Of a DNA stretch of 64,000 nucleotides, positions 32,665 to 43,401 are shown piece after piece. The notes under the pieces were generated by a model. The model was not told the DNA's origin. It worked only from the letters and a program-made list of their open reading frames with translations, and did not search any database. How positions within the stretch are numbered: the first letter of the stretch is position 1; every line of letters begins with the position of its first letter. The position numbers were made by a program, and so were the translations under genes. This DNA comes from Juglans regia (taxonomy: Eukaryota; Streptophyta; Magnoliopsida; Fagales; Juglandaceae). The stretch lies in the NCBI RefSeq assembly GCF_001411555.2, contig NC_049907.1, positions 11,650,622 through 11,714,621 of the forward strand, written 5' to 3'.

Positions 32665-34706
32665 ATGGAAGAAGATTCTGTGAGTTGTAATGTCGGTACA
32701 ACCCAAGGGGTTGGTGGTGACTCCTCGTCTATTCCAGTGGATGTGGAGGAGCATGAGAGTCTTCCAACTCATTCACCCACATATACACAACAGACCATCC
32801 ATTCCATCCCACCTTTACCCAAATAAAAAAAAAAAAAAAAAAACATCTAGTAACCAATCGGTGGTTTGGGAACACTTTACTAAAGTGCAACCTATTGACC
32901 ATGATAACCTAAAAGTTTATTGCAATTATTGCGCTAAGCTATACAGTTGCCACTACAAGAATGACACTTCATCTATACTACATCACCTCCAGAATGCATG
33001 TGAAACTTCCCCTCTTAGACTTAAAGGAGTTGGAAAAAGTCAATCTAATATTAAGAGGGATGCGGAGGGAAGAGTGTGTAGCCCACAAGGTATAGTAAAG
33101 TATGATGCACAAAAACTTAGGGTGTCAACTACTAAGTTTTTTATTAGGTGTGAATTGCCTTTTAGGCTAGTGGAGCATGAAGGGTTTGTTGAGTTCGTGA
33201 CTGATTTAGAGTCTCGATTTACTTTGCCATCCCGAATCACTTTAAAAAGGAATTGTATTAAATTGTATAACGAAAATAAGATACAATTAAAGAAATTGTT
33301 GGATGGTCAAAGAATCTGTCTTACCACCGATACCTGGACGTCGGTGCAAAATATGAACTACATGTGCATTATCGCACATTTTATTGATTGTAATTAGAGA
33401 TTGCATAAAAAAATACTTAAGTTTTGCCAAATTCCTGACCATAGGGGCGAAACTATTGGGAGAGTGTTAGACTTGGGATTGCATGAATGGGGTGTTGATA
33501 AAATTTTAATCATCACAGTTGACAATGCCTCCTCAAATGATGTTGCTATTGATTACATGAGGAGGAGAATAAAATATAATGATTGTACTATATTGGGTGG
33601 TGAATTTCTTCACATGCAATGTGCTGCCCATATATTGAATCTGATTATTATGGACGGCTTGAAGGATATTTATGAATTTGTAACAAAGATTAGGGATGCC
33701 GTCAAGTATGTGAAATCTTTGCCGTCAAGATTTGCGAAGTTCAAGGTTTGTGCGGCAAAGGAAAAGATCATTGGGAGAATGATTTGCTTAGATGTTACTA
33801 CTAGATGGAACTCCACATATTTGATGTTGAGTACCGCTGAAAAACATAAACAAGCATTTGATCAATTTGTTTTTGTGGATGAACATTTTGTGAACCCCAC
33901 TAGTGATGATTGGAAAAATGCACGGATTTTTGTAAAGTTGTTGAAAATTTTTTGTGATGTTACATTGAACATTTCTGGTTCTTTGTATGTGACTGCTAAT
34001 GTATATTTTGAGCAACTTTGCACAATTGAAGATGTATTAAATGATATGTGTTTGAGTAGGGATATTATCACTTGTACTATGGGCATAAATATGAGAACTA
34101 AGTATGACAAGTATTGGGGTAGCATAAATAGGTTCAACTTAATGATATATGTCGCTTTTGTGCTTGATCCACGATACAAAATGATGGCAATGAAGTTTTG
34201 GTTGCAAAAGTGCCAAGGGTATGAGTTGGCGGATAAGACAGAGGACAAGGTTAAACTCCTTTTAGGCCGCTTGACCGAGCAGTATAACACATTTCGTGTG
34301 GCTAGTGGAGGGAGTTCTAATGTGGCTCAAAGGAGGCCAAACACTACTAGTGGGAGGGAGTTCTAATGAGCTAACACCGCCTCTGACTAAATTTCAGATC
34401 ATGTTCACCAAATTCCTTGAGGAGCAGGGTGTTCAGGCGTTTAGATCGGAGCTAGAGAGGTATCTGTCTGAGGCGTGTGTAAATGACTCGCTCGGTTTTG
34501 TTATCTTAGATTGGTGGAGAGTTAATGCCGCCAATTATCCTATCCTTGCTGAGGTAGCACGTGATGTGTTAGCCACCCCCATTTTCACTGTTGCTTCGGA
34601 ATCTGCATTCAGTACTAGAGGACGAATATTGGATCCTTTTAGGAGTTCATTGTCTCCGAAAACTGTCGACGCCCTCATTTGCACCCAAAATTGGTTAAGG
34701 ACTAAA
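32665..34706 (+). pseudogene. Ac-like hAT transposase, nearly complete, few lesions
   Basis: The likely start is MEEDSVSCNVGTTQ at 32665. This frame runs into a long A tract at 32825-32843, after which the transposase frame continues. A BED zinc finger follows (VWEHFTKV, CNYC, HHLQNAC) near 32865-33005. The catalytic region contains TTDTWTS, TVDNASSND, HMQCAAHILNLI and DVTTRWNSTY. The DUF4413-like middle and the C-terminal hAT dimerisation domain (DWWRVNAANYPILAEVARDVL, ASESAFSTRGR) close it. Lesions: the A-tract frame break, one in-frame TAG at 33395-33397, and a +1 shift near 34350 in a duplicated 'gggagttctaatg'. After NWLRTK the sequence changes abruptly to GC-rich repeat DNA at about 34707, and no 3' terminal inverted repeat is seen. 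Confidence 0.88.
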
Positions 34707-36200
34707 GGGAGAACAAGACCGAAGGCCGTTCTACCCCCCTCCCCCGAGACGGCCCAAACAACTTACCCCAACCCCTATCACGGTGAAGAGCGGACCAGCT
34801 ATATCGTTGTTTGAACTTACCTCCCTCTTCCAAATGGATGAGTGTAATGCCTAAGGCTGCTTTATCCCTCTTGGGACAGAGTGCAGGCCAGTCCTCAGTT
34901 GCTCGAAAATGAAGACTTACCTTCCTCATAAGCGTCAACAGGCGAGAGCGGGTCCAGTTGCAAACTGCCCGAAAACTTACCAACCCGCGAGATTTAAAGG
35001 GGTGAGTCACGCCAGAGGTTGCTCTACCCCTCCTGAGAAAGAGTGCAGGTCCAACCGCCCAACAGCCCGAAGACTTACCCAGACCTCCACTGCAAATGAA
35101 AAATGGGTTCAGCACTAGCCTGACCCATATCTTACCTTTCTCTACGATGTCAACGAACGAGTGCGGGTTCAATCTCAAACTATCCGAACGAGAGCAAGGG
35201 CGAGTTGTTCCATAGGCCGCTTGGTCCCTCCCGCAAAGGAGAGCGGGTCCAACCTTTCGACTGCCCGAATATTTACCTTGTCTCCCATCACAGCAAAATA
35301 GTGGTCCGAAGAAGTTACATCGTAGGAGCATCAAAGGGGCGGGTTTGACTTGAGGCATCCTGACCTCTTCCAAATAGAGTGCGGGCCTAGTCTTTTGACT
35401 ACCCGACATGAACAAAAGTCTCCAACTGTGAAACGTCAAAGGAATAGGTGTGCCACCTCGAAGGCCAAATAGCCTAGCTAAATGACAGACTACACGATGT
35501 CAATGAGTGGGAGTGGATTCAGTCTCAAACTGCCTGAATAAATTACCTCCCCGCAAGGTAGCAGGAGTCACGCTAGAGGCACTTGGACCCTCCTGCAGAG
35601 GAAAGCGAGTTTGGTCTTTCAGGTGATCAACTACTTATCCCGACCCCCATCATAATAAAGTACGAACCGGCCCCATGGCCGCCCAAAGAAAGTACCTCTT
35701 AGGGTTAAAGAGGCAGGTTGGCCTGAGGCATCCTGACCTCTCCCCAATGGAGAGCAGGCCAGGTCCTTAATCGCCCGAATACTGAACCACGGAATGCAAA
35801 TATCAACAACCCAGTAAAAAGCGGCAAACAAATCGCGTCATAGGCTAGTGGGCCTAGGTTTGCGAAGTCTAACTCCTACAAAGCTAAGGATAAAATTATG
35901 ATGACATGTCTATCTTTCAATCAGGAATTAAATATGCAATGCCAATGAGCGGAAGCGAGTCCTGTCCTAAATTGCCCAGACAACCTACCTCCTCACGAAT
36001 TAAGGAGATGGGTCGAGCCAGACTGCCTTTTCTCCCTAAGGCGGAGAGCAGGACCTACCCCGACCCCCATTGTAGCAAAGAGCAGCCCATATTAGTTATA
36101 TTCAACTCCACGGCCACGGTGCTACTTGGAGGGGCATGGTTAGAAAAACGCTTCCCGGCCTCTCCCCAAGGAGGTGATCAGAGTCTCCCTGACACGGCTT
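34707..36200. repeat. Degenerate higher-order repeat array ('gcgggtcca...tgcccgaa...cttacc')
   Basis: Two alternating, strongly diverged unit types recur. One is 'tgtcaacgagcgagagcgggtcc...caaactgcccgaa' near 34926, 35140, 35490 and 35930. The other is 'tcacgccagaggctgcttgacccctcc...gagtgcgggtccaac' near 34838, 35000, 35206, 35322, 35570, 35705 and 36006. Together they form larger irregular repeats of roughly 200-400 bp. The array probably belongs to the untranslated or LTR part of the element carrying the minus-strand frame at 36856-39115. A 245-codon open frame through it (minus strand 34702-35439) is made of the repeats. Confidence 0.6.
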
Positions 36201-36855
36201 AACTCTTAAGGGGGGACTTCCATCCCCTCCAAGCCGATGACAGCGAGTGAAGGCCAACGTACGCTAATGGCACTTCTCTCTTCTTTTAGTTACATACCAA
36301 AATAAAGCATATCAACGAAAAATGGAAGAACTGAAGGACCAGGCGGAGTAAAACGCATTCGAGAGACAGATGGAAAAATGGAGAAAATTGGTGTAAATAA
36401 GAAGTGGAGAGACATCAGCCTCGTCAAATAATATCGCTAAAGGCCCCAAGAGGACAACTACCTAACAAGGGCAAACGAAGACAGTATAAGCAGAAGAGCT
36501 GTCGGCCAGCGGGGTCGTCAGGAATAGGTTAGGCACTAGCAGGGTGGACCGTAAAACTTTGTATGATGACAACCCCCCGCCAAACGCCAAGCCCATAATT
36601 TCCTGTGACAAAACCCTCGAGACCAGCCTTTTAAAAAAAAAAAAAAAGGAGGAAGAAGAAGAAGAAGAAAACATATGAAAAGATACGTAAAGACAACCAA
36701 CCAAACATAACAAAGTATAAGGCAATTTCATTAATGATTAGAAGTTATACACGAGTCGCATGGCGATGGCGCACAATTATATACATTTACAAAAAGAAAG
36801 AGAGAAAAAAAATGAAATAACAACAATGGCACAAAGAAGCTAGGGCGTAGTAGCG
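36201..36855. other. Non-coding DNA between repeat array and PF04195-like frame
   Basis: It contains A-rich and purine-rich stretches, including an A run near 36632-36647 followed by gaagaa repeats. On the minus strand this is 3' of the decayed reading frame and may be its 3' untranslated region. Confidence 0.4.
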
Positions 36856-39115
36856 TCAGGCACCATGCTTAGAGACCTCGACATTAGGAGCGTCAACCTC
36901 AGGGACGTCAAGCTCAGAATCACCGTGTTCGGGAGCAGTAGGCTCGGACGTGGCCGGGAAGGCAGGACCCGTAAAAGCATCAGGGATCACGTCCATCCCC
37001 AGCTTGCAGCCGAACTCAAAGGCTTATCTGTCAACAACAACCTCGGTAAGGTCAAGGTCCCACAAATATTTCTCAAAGGTATGCGTAAATAGGTGCGAAC
37101 TCTCCAGAATGTGGTCTCGCAACAACCTAAGGCCCTTAGCACACCCATGCGCCCATGCAGTATCGCAAACACCCACGGCCAACTTCAGCTGGCTGTCTAG
37201 GTGGGAGGCGACGTCTTGCACTCGAGACAAGTCGCTCCTAGCCCCCCACCGTTCGGCATCTTCCCTTGCCTTCTCCTTTAGCTTCTTCAGACGGCGGCTA
37301 AGCTTCTCAATTTTCCTGCTACCCTCCTTCAGGGCAAGTCGTACCCTCCTCAGCTCTTGCTCCAATCTTTCCCTCTCGTCTCTCATCTCTCATCTCTCGT
37401 CTCTCTGCAAGTGTACCGTAGGCCAATCCGGGTTATCACGCGAAGGGCTCAGTTTTCCTACTTAACAGCCTCTTGTCGTCCACAACAAGGGAGGCCAACA
37501 TGGAGTGATCAATAAAAGGAATCTAAAAAACAAAGAAAGAAGGAAAAAGACAGGAAAAAAAAAATGCAAAACCTTGTGGAAAAAGCCAAATAGACGGCCT
37601 GGCTGATAGCTTCCATGTAGCACCCCCCTCCCCCCGGTTTCCAACTAAGCCAAAAGGGGGGATGACCTCCACCGAACCCTCTGTATCAGGCACTTGTGTG
37701 GGACCGGCCCCGTCAACATCCTCCCTAGTAGCAAGGGTTGGAGGCTAACCCTCAACACCTTCTACATATGTCAAGACCACCTCTTTAGCAATTGTTTTCG
37801 CCTGGACAAGTGGATCTTCACACAGATCCACTGAACCCTCACCGGCTACAACATCCAGAAGGAGCCCACCTTCTGCTTGGTGCTCCTCCTCTGCGACATG
37901 ATTATTAGAAGTAGCGACTGTCGCCCTCTTAATAACGGAGTCCAAGTCTCTAGAGACTTGGGCTCCTCTCCACCCACTGCAGAAACTGGATTGTTCCGTC
38001 CCACGGCAGTAGGCGAAGACATTACGGAAGGCGGTGCCGCAGAGCCGAGGCCCCCCGAGCAAGCCTCGACCTCGCCGACGAGTAGAAGTGGAGGAGACCG
38101 CTGGAGGACGTTGCCCAGTGTCAGCCTACCGGGGGACCCTGACCGCCAAGGCTTCTCGGAGTAGGGCGGCAAGGTCATCAGTTTCCTGGAGCACGCCACA
38201 AACGCCAGTCGGTGGGGGCAGCCCTACAGGGACCTCAACCGAGGGGTCTCTCGTCAATGGGTCCGAGGGCTCCAAAGAAGAAGATTATGCCGACACTTCC
38301 ATGCCAACAGCACAACGAGACGTTCCACCTGCGTCGCTAGGATGATGGGACGATGGGCCTCAGGTGTAGCCAACGCCCACCCATTACAAATCAAGACTCC
38401 AGAAAGAGGCTTGCTGTCGACCCCAACCCCTGCAAGCGAGGTTTCATCCCCTTGCCCACTGGAGAAGAATTCAAGGGACGCTTTTGAGTAAGGTTGACCT
38501 GAGGCAGGGCAAGAGTCACCCTGTCGTCAAAAGGAACGTGGCTGAAGGGAGGCAAAGAAACTCTCAGACTCTCCTCTTAAGGAAGGCTTCCAAGAAGACA
38601 TTGTTGGAGTTTTTCTTCACCCTCCCCCTAACAATGGCGATACACCTCGACTCAACAAGGGTAGCCATCAGACGCACCGCCTTATCCTCAAGAACCCTCC
38701 CATCAGCAAAGGTAGCCATCAAACTGGGAACTCATTGCGATTTACCTGACCAATCGGGAATTCCCATCAGCGGCCGAACACAGAAAAGAACTTCAAAGAC
38801 CAGTCCTTCACCTTGTGGTATCGCAGCTCCAGATTACTGAGGGCATGTCACCCTAAAGCTACATATGTTCCCCTTCTGCCGCTGAACCTTGTGAGTAAGG
38901 AGGAACTCACGGCTGGTGAGGTCAGCCTGCTCCGAGTCTGACTCCAGCAGGGTATGCCGCTAGATGATACTACAGCAAATCAAAAGCCTGCGAGCATTCA
39001 GGTGAAGCTTGGACGAGACCAGACCGAGGCGGTCCAACAAATCATGAATGGGGCAAGGGAAAGGAAGCCTCAAACCACATGTAAACATGGAAGGAAAGAG
39101 AGCAACTCTGAAAAA
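36856..39115 (-). pseudogene. 'Putative gypsy type transposon' (PF04195-like) protein, decayed
   Basis: On the minus strand, the segment around 39060-38950 reads GLRLPFPCPIHDLLDRLGL and then SSKLHLNARRLLICC, matching the opening of PF04195-type proteins of large gypsy-related elements. Downstream are a proline- and serine-rich middle (about 38340-37700) and a long coiled coil at 37386-37150 (RERLEQELRRVRLALKEGSR, RRLKKLKEKAREDAERW). A C-terminal block follows (KGLRLLRDHILESSHLF, DLDLTEVVVD), ending in an acidic tail and TGA near 36856. Stops and shifts interrupt it. The role of such proteins is unknown. No protease, integrase or RT lies nearby, which suggests a non-autonomous large element. 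Confidence 0.6.
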
Positions 39116-39118
39116 GTG

Positions 39119-40783
39119 TGTTAGGGACCTTGGTCAAGTCCCTAAACACTTTGTTCTCCACGCCAAGGGTAGCCTTTAGATGACCGAATCCTTGTTCCTC
39201 TATTGCTTGGTTCTCGAGCAATGGTAGTCAATGTGACCACTTGGGTATGGTGAGATTAGGTGTTTAGGCTAAGATGGTGTATGGAATGGTAGAAAAGGTC
39301 AAGGAAGTGTATGGCTAAAATGGTGGTAAGGGGTGCACGGCACTAGTGTGGAGCTAGGGTTGGCGCCACTTGGGAGTTAGGGTTTGGAGTTTGGAATATG
39401 GAGTTGGGCAGCTAGGGTTTAGATTTAGGGTTTGGTAATGGGTGGCTAGGGTTGGACGGTCACAAGGAGTAAGATGGTCAACTAGGGTTCCTCACATGTA
39501 GGAACAATAATTATGGTAAGTAAGGTGGGCGGCTAAGGCAAGTCCCAATAAGGCAAGTGGTTGCCGAATTGGGGTTGGACTTGGTAAGAATATTGTGTTT
39601 CGGCTAGGGCAACTTGTGAAGAGGCAAACAATTTATGGAAAGTGATAAACACTATGGTGGTCGACCTTTTATGGTTTGGATGGATTGGAAGAGCAAAAAG
39701 TATGAAGAACTCCAAGAACAACGATGAACACTCAAGAACAAAAGGCAAAATACTTATGAACTTGAATGAACAAAAGCATAAACAATAATAATCCAATACT
39801 TGATTCACGAATTGTACAAGGATTGGATAAACCTCATATATTTATGAACACAACTTGGATTCACGAATTTCACCAAGTTGTAAAGAAACAAGATAAATGA
39901 ATTACACCCATTTAGTGAATTGCAAGGTGTAATCCTCTCTTTGGGATTCACGAATTTCACCCAAAAAGCCCAAGTGCAAAGGCACCGTTGGTGATCTTTC
40001 AAACAATAGTCCTCTCTCTAAAAGTTTTGCCAAAAGATGTAAAAGAAATGACTAAGGTTCCTATTTATAAGAGTTACAAGTTGGAAACCCCCAATAGGTC
40101 CCTTGTAAATAAATAAAAATGAAATAAATAAAAAACAATAAGATAGTGGTATGGACCACTCTTGGCCATGACATGCATGGACCCATGGTGGGCTAAGTGG
40201 TTGCATGTTGGTCTTCGGGCTGGTCCATGGCTAGGTGGGGCGGCATGGCTTGCTAATGGTGAGCCATGTGGGTGCACTGAATGGCCCAGGCTGGTGGCCT
40301 AGGCGTTGGCGGCAAGGCATGGGCTGGAGCCATGCAATGGATGGCATGCCTGGTAGGCATGCCACTGGCCTGCTCTGCAAGGCACGAGCTAGAGCTGTGC
40401 GCTGGATGGCATGCCGCAAGGCATGCCACTAACCTCGCTGGTGTGCGGCAGGATGGTGGGCATGGGCGTGCGCACGTGCGGCAAGATGGTGGGCATAAGC
40501 GTGCGCACGTGCGCGCTGGCTGGGCTAGCCATGCAGCACATGGGTGTGCGCACCGGAATGTGCGTGGGCTGTGCATTGCCGCACGCATGGGCGTGCGGCG
40601 CTTGGCTGTGCTCCTGAGCCGACCTCAATTAACCTCGCTAGCCTGCATGCTGGGTGCCCCGTGAGTGTCATCGCGCGGGCCAAGGCATGCATGCATGTTG
40701 GGCGCCCCGTGCGTGTCCCCCCATGAGCCAAGGTATGGTTGTGGGCTAGCCAAGGTGTATGTTCTCACCATGACTAGGACTCC
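39119..40783. mobile_element. LTR-like block (tgttaggg...cctaac)
   Basis: It begins tgttagggacc directly after the PF04195-like frame and ends gactcctaac at the border of the duplicated segment, so the ends are short inverted repeats (GTTAGG/CCTAAC). The interior has no gene: 'gctagggttt' repeats at 39360-39500, an AT-rich middle with two 'ggattcacgaatttcaccaa/ccaa' segments (39851, 39949), and a GC-rich end. It may be a solo LTR. Its right end has been joined to the duplication, so a target duplication cannot be tested. Confidence 0.4.
40441..40508. repeat. 33-bp tandem repeat, two copies, GC-rich
   Basis: The unit gtgcggca(g/a)gatggtgggcat, then (ggg/aag)cgtgcgcac, occurs twice in tandem within a GC-rich stretch (40235-40740) rich in ggcatgcc palindromes. 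Confidence 0.75.
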
Positions 40784-42900
40784 TAACGGCACCTTCTTTC
40801 AAGCCTTAAAAGACTCCTAGAGGCTGCAATTCTTGGTGGAAGTTCTAAAGATGAATTCAATATGAAAGCTAGAAAGTATTCTCCCTAGAAATTCAAGATT
40901 TCCTCCTGTATATCACGAGTCTAAATTGTTCCCTATTGCCTCCATCTGACAATAACATACAGCATTTTAAGGCTAGAGAAGGCGAGGAAACAAAAGACTG
41001 TCAAAGAAACTCAAGTGGACAGGTTCTGTCACTTGACTTTCTTCATAAATAGATCATATAATATAACATGGTCATTTGGTAAATTGTGCCTTAGCTATGT
41101 GGGTGGAATCAATGTAAACACACCATGATGGGAAAAATATAAAAATACTACAATTTATTAGACTGTGACAGCCCTAAGGTTGATGTTTAGACCTCCCTAA
41201 AGGAATGCTTTGAGTTTTGACACCATGAGTTTTACCCCTACTGAGTCATCTTAATGATGACTCCCAATTTTCCATAACCATTGCAACACACTTTGGAGTT
41301 ACAATGAGGGGAACTACACAATCACATAGCTGATTACACAGCCCACACGTACACACACAGCACAAACAAATACTTCACAATTTTAAGGCAGTAACAGCTT
41401 GTTCTTGGGCCAAGACCAGATTTGACTAGGGGTTTTTAGTGACTGGAAAGCCCTGGAGCAAGCTAAAACCAGAAATATTGTGATTACAAAGCCCTGCACA
41501 CTAGAGTATTAAATCCAGTGAACAGTAGCCTACACATCCTGAAATTCATGCTTTTGACACCCGCTATTCGACCAAGGGGCTGAATAAGTGGAGTAATTAC
41601 AGCAGGTTATAGTGTTAAACATAAATACTAAAGACCATTAAGAGCTCACAACAACTATAGAAGCTAGGTTTAATTGAGATTAAGTTTAGTCCACCATGTA
41701 TACCTCCAATGTACTTGGGCTATGCCTATTTACTTCAATTAATAAAATGTTTGTCTTATAAAAAAAAAAAGTTTAGCATTTGCACCTAGTGTATGAGTAT
41801 CCTTATCAACACAACTGTCTAATGTTTTTCTTGATGAAAACGAAGATTTTGAGACAAGTAACAATACAAAGCCAAATACATAGGAAGTATACAAAAACTG
41901 AACCTAATTACAAGTCAAGAACTAGAAAAAGAAACAAAAAAATCATGGACACTAGTTCCATTAAACACAATAGCCAAAGCCCACTGAAATAAGGTATTAA
42001 AGAAAAAATGTTTAAATTCACCCACCGAGCATTATCTTCAAAACATCAACCATTCCTCTCAACCCAAATATACTGCACAAGGCATTAAGGGATCATATTC
42101 TTTTTTTATATAGGTAAAAGATATTTATATTAATAAGAATAGGAATAGGCATAGCCCAAGTACACATGGGGTATACAAGGGTTTATACCTAGCTAAGAAG
42201 AAAAAATAGTAACAAGAAAATAATGAAAATTTAGGCCATTACAATCTACAACACACACTTGCCCATACGAACAAAGTTTTAATAAAAAACAATCTAGTCT
42301 CCTCCAATGTTTGCTCCTTATCTTCAAAAGTCCGATTATTTCGTTCCTTCCATTGGCACCCAAAAATACATATAGCAACCATCTTCCACACTGCTAAGAT
42401 TTGTGGAATTCTGCCCAAATTCTTCCAACAAGCCAAGAGCTCAACCACCACAGCAAGCATAACCAAGGCTAATTCCATTCTTCAAAAGACATCATCCCAT
42501 ACTGATCTAGCGACCTCACAGTGCAGTAGAAGATGATCCACAGTCTCACCATTCTTTATGCTCATACAACACCAGTCCACAACAATCACCCAACTTTTTC
42601 GTAGGTTGTCCATAGTCAAAATCTTGCCCAAAGAAGCTGTCCAAGCAAAAAAGTTCGCCTATAGGGGCGCCTTGTTTCTCCAAATACTTCTCCATGGAAA
42701 GTTATTATATTGCAGATTGTTGGGGATCTCATAAAAGGAGCGAACAGAAAAAACGCCTTTGTTAGCGGGCATCCACCTCAACTTATCAGTTTCCTGAGTG
42801 TTCATTCTCATGGCATACAAGGCTCTGAAAAAATTAGCAAAGCTGCCAATTTCTCAATCATGCGCCGCCCTCATAAAATTCACATTCCATCGGATTGAGC
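40784..42900. repeat. 2,117-bp duplication, copy 2
   Basis: It is the same length as 10455-12571 and about 98% identical. It includes the 3' part of LINE-B, the 3' part of LINE-A, LINE-A's left target duplication and the intron sequence beyond. It stops abruptly at both ends, against an LTR-like block on the left and copia internal sequence on the right. No target duplication or poly(A) is seen at the ends, so it is not a simple retrotransposed copy. The small frames in it are the LINE fragments. Confidence 0.9.
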
Positions 42901-42965
42901 TTATATTGGTACCAAGGTAAAATACTCAACTGGATCATCACCGTTTTGTGTGATCAAGTGGGAGA
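42901..42965 (+). other. Copia 3' internal stub with polypurine tract
   Basis: Bases 42956-42965 read aagtgggaga, the canonical polypurine tract of plant Ty1/copia elements, directly before the TGTTATTC start of the LTR. The preceding 55 bases would be the 3' end of an internal region, cut off on the left by the duplicated segment. Confidence 0.65.
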
Positions 42966-43089
42966 TGTTATTCTAAGGGGTGTGATCACCAAACGGTGTA
43001 CCCCTTGGAATGATATTCTCTAACATGGTGATGATACCCATGAGGGGTGATGTTAAAGGAAGTGTCAAGAGACACAACCTTTTGATTTA

Positions 43090-43235
43090 TCACTTCTTAA
43101 GGATGTGACTTTTGGGTTACCATTGGTTTATCAATGGTTGTGCCCTTTCCCAATAGGATGTGTCACTCCTTAAGGTTGTGACCTTTGGGTTACCATTGGT
43201 TAACCAATGAATGTGCCCTTTACCAACCGGTGCAT
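43090..43235. repeat. 73-bp tandem duplication inside the LTR
   Basis: Units starting tcacttcttaaggatgtgac (43090) and tcactccttaaggttgtgac (43163) are similar along their full length, ending in gtgccctttcccaatagg and gtgccctttaccaaccgg. Both contain the palindromic ttaccattggttnaccaatg-like core. The array sits directly upstream of the TATA box, as enhancer repeats often do in plant LTRs. Confidence 0.75.
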
Positions 43236-43242
43236 GATGGCC

Positions 43243-43250
43243 TATAAATA
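43243..43250 (+). promoter_or_regulatory. TATA box of the copia LTR promoter
   Basis: tataaata within cctataaatagggg, placed about 140 bp before the end of the LTR as expected for the U3/R boundary. Transcription would start about 25-30 bases downstream. Confidence 0.6.
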
Positions 43251-43381
43251 GGGGTCATTGGTGCACAAACAAATGCACTCAATTCCCTTTGCTCATCACC
43301 AACTTGTGGGACAAATACCCTCACGGGAGTGTCACCATATCGTTATAATTTCCGCTTCCATTTATTGTTTAATTCTCTACA

Positions 43382-43399
43382 GTGGTATCAAGAGCCTGG
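43382..43399 (+). other. Primer-binding site, initiator tRNA-Met type
   Basis: gtggtatcaagagcctgg directly follows the LTR end. It matches the usual copia site TGGTATCAGAGC with one extra A. Confidence 0.75.
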
Positions 43400-43401
43400 T
43401 C

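Larger units (their letters stand above)
42966..43381 (+). mobile_element. Ty1/copia LTR, 416 bp
   Basis: It has TGTTATTC...CTCTACA ends (TG...CA), a polypurine tract just before and a primer-binding site just after. It contains a 73-bp tandem duplication (43090-43235), a TATA box at 43243-43250 and R/U5-like sequence. It is the only LTR of this element in the window. Confidence 0.75.

Noticed and set aside
34702..35439. 245-codon open frame on the minus strand
   Set aside because: It runs through the degenerate repeat array and repeats the array's pattern; there is no family match and it crosses the hAT boundary.
34838..36090. CRISPR array
   Set aside because: The repeats are diverged, of uneven spacing and in plant nuclear DNA; spacer-repeat structure is absent.
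36950..37465. 171-codon plus-strand frame
   Set aside because: It is the antisense shadow of the coiled-coil part of the PF04195-like frame.
40235..40731. Cluster of overlapping open frames on both strands in GC-rich DNA
   Set aside because: Open frames on several strands at once are expected from high GC and few stop codons; the peptides are Ala/His/Cys-rich repeats.
40784..42900. LINE-mediated 3' transduction as the source of the duplication
   Set aside because: The copied piece is a LINE 3' end plus downstream DNA, which fits transduction, but there is no poly(A) at 40784 and no target duplication.
43382..43399. tRNA gene
   Set aside because: Only the short complement of the initiator tRNA 3' end is present, directly after an LTR; it is a primer-binding site.
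43258..43401. Start of the pre-gag frame inside the LTR
   Set aside because: The frame is open upstream into the LTR, but ATG 43402 directly after the primer-binding site is the sensible start.
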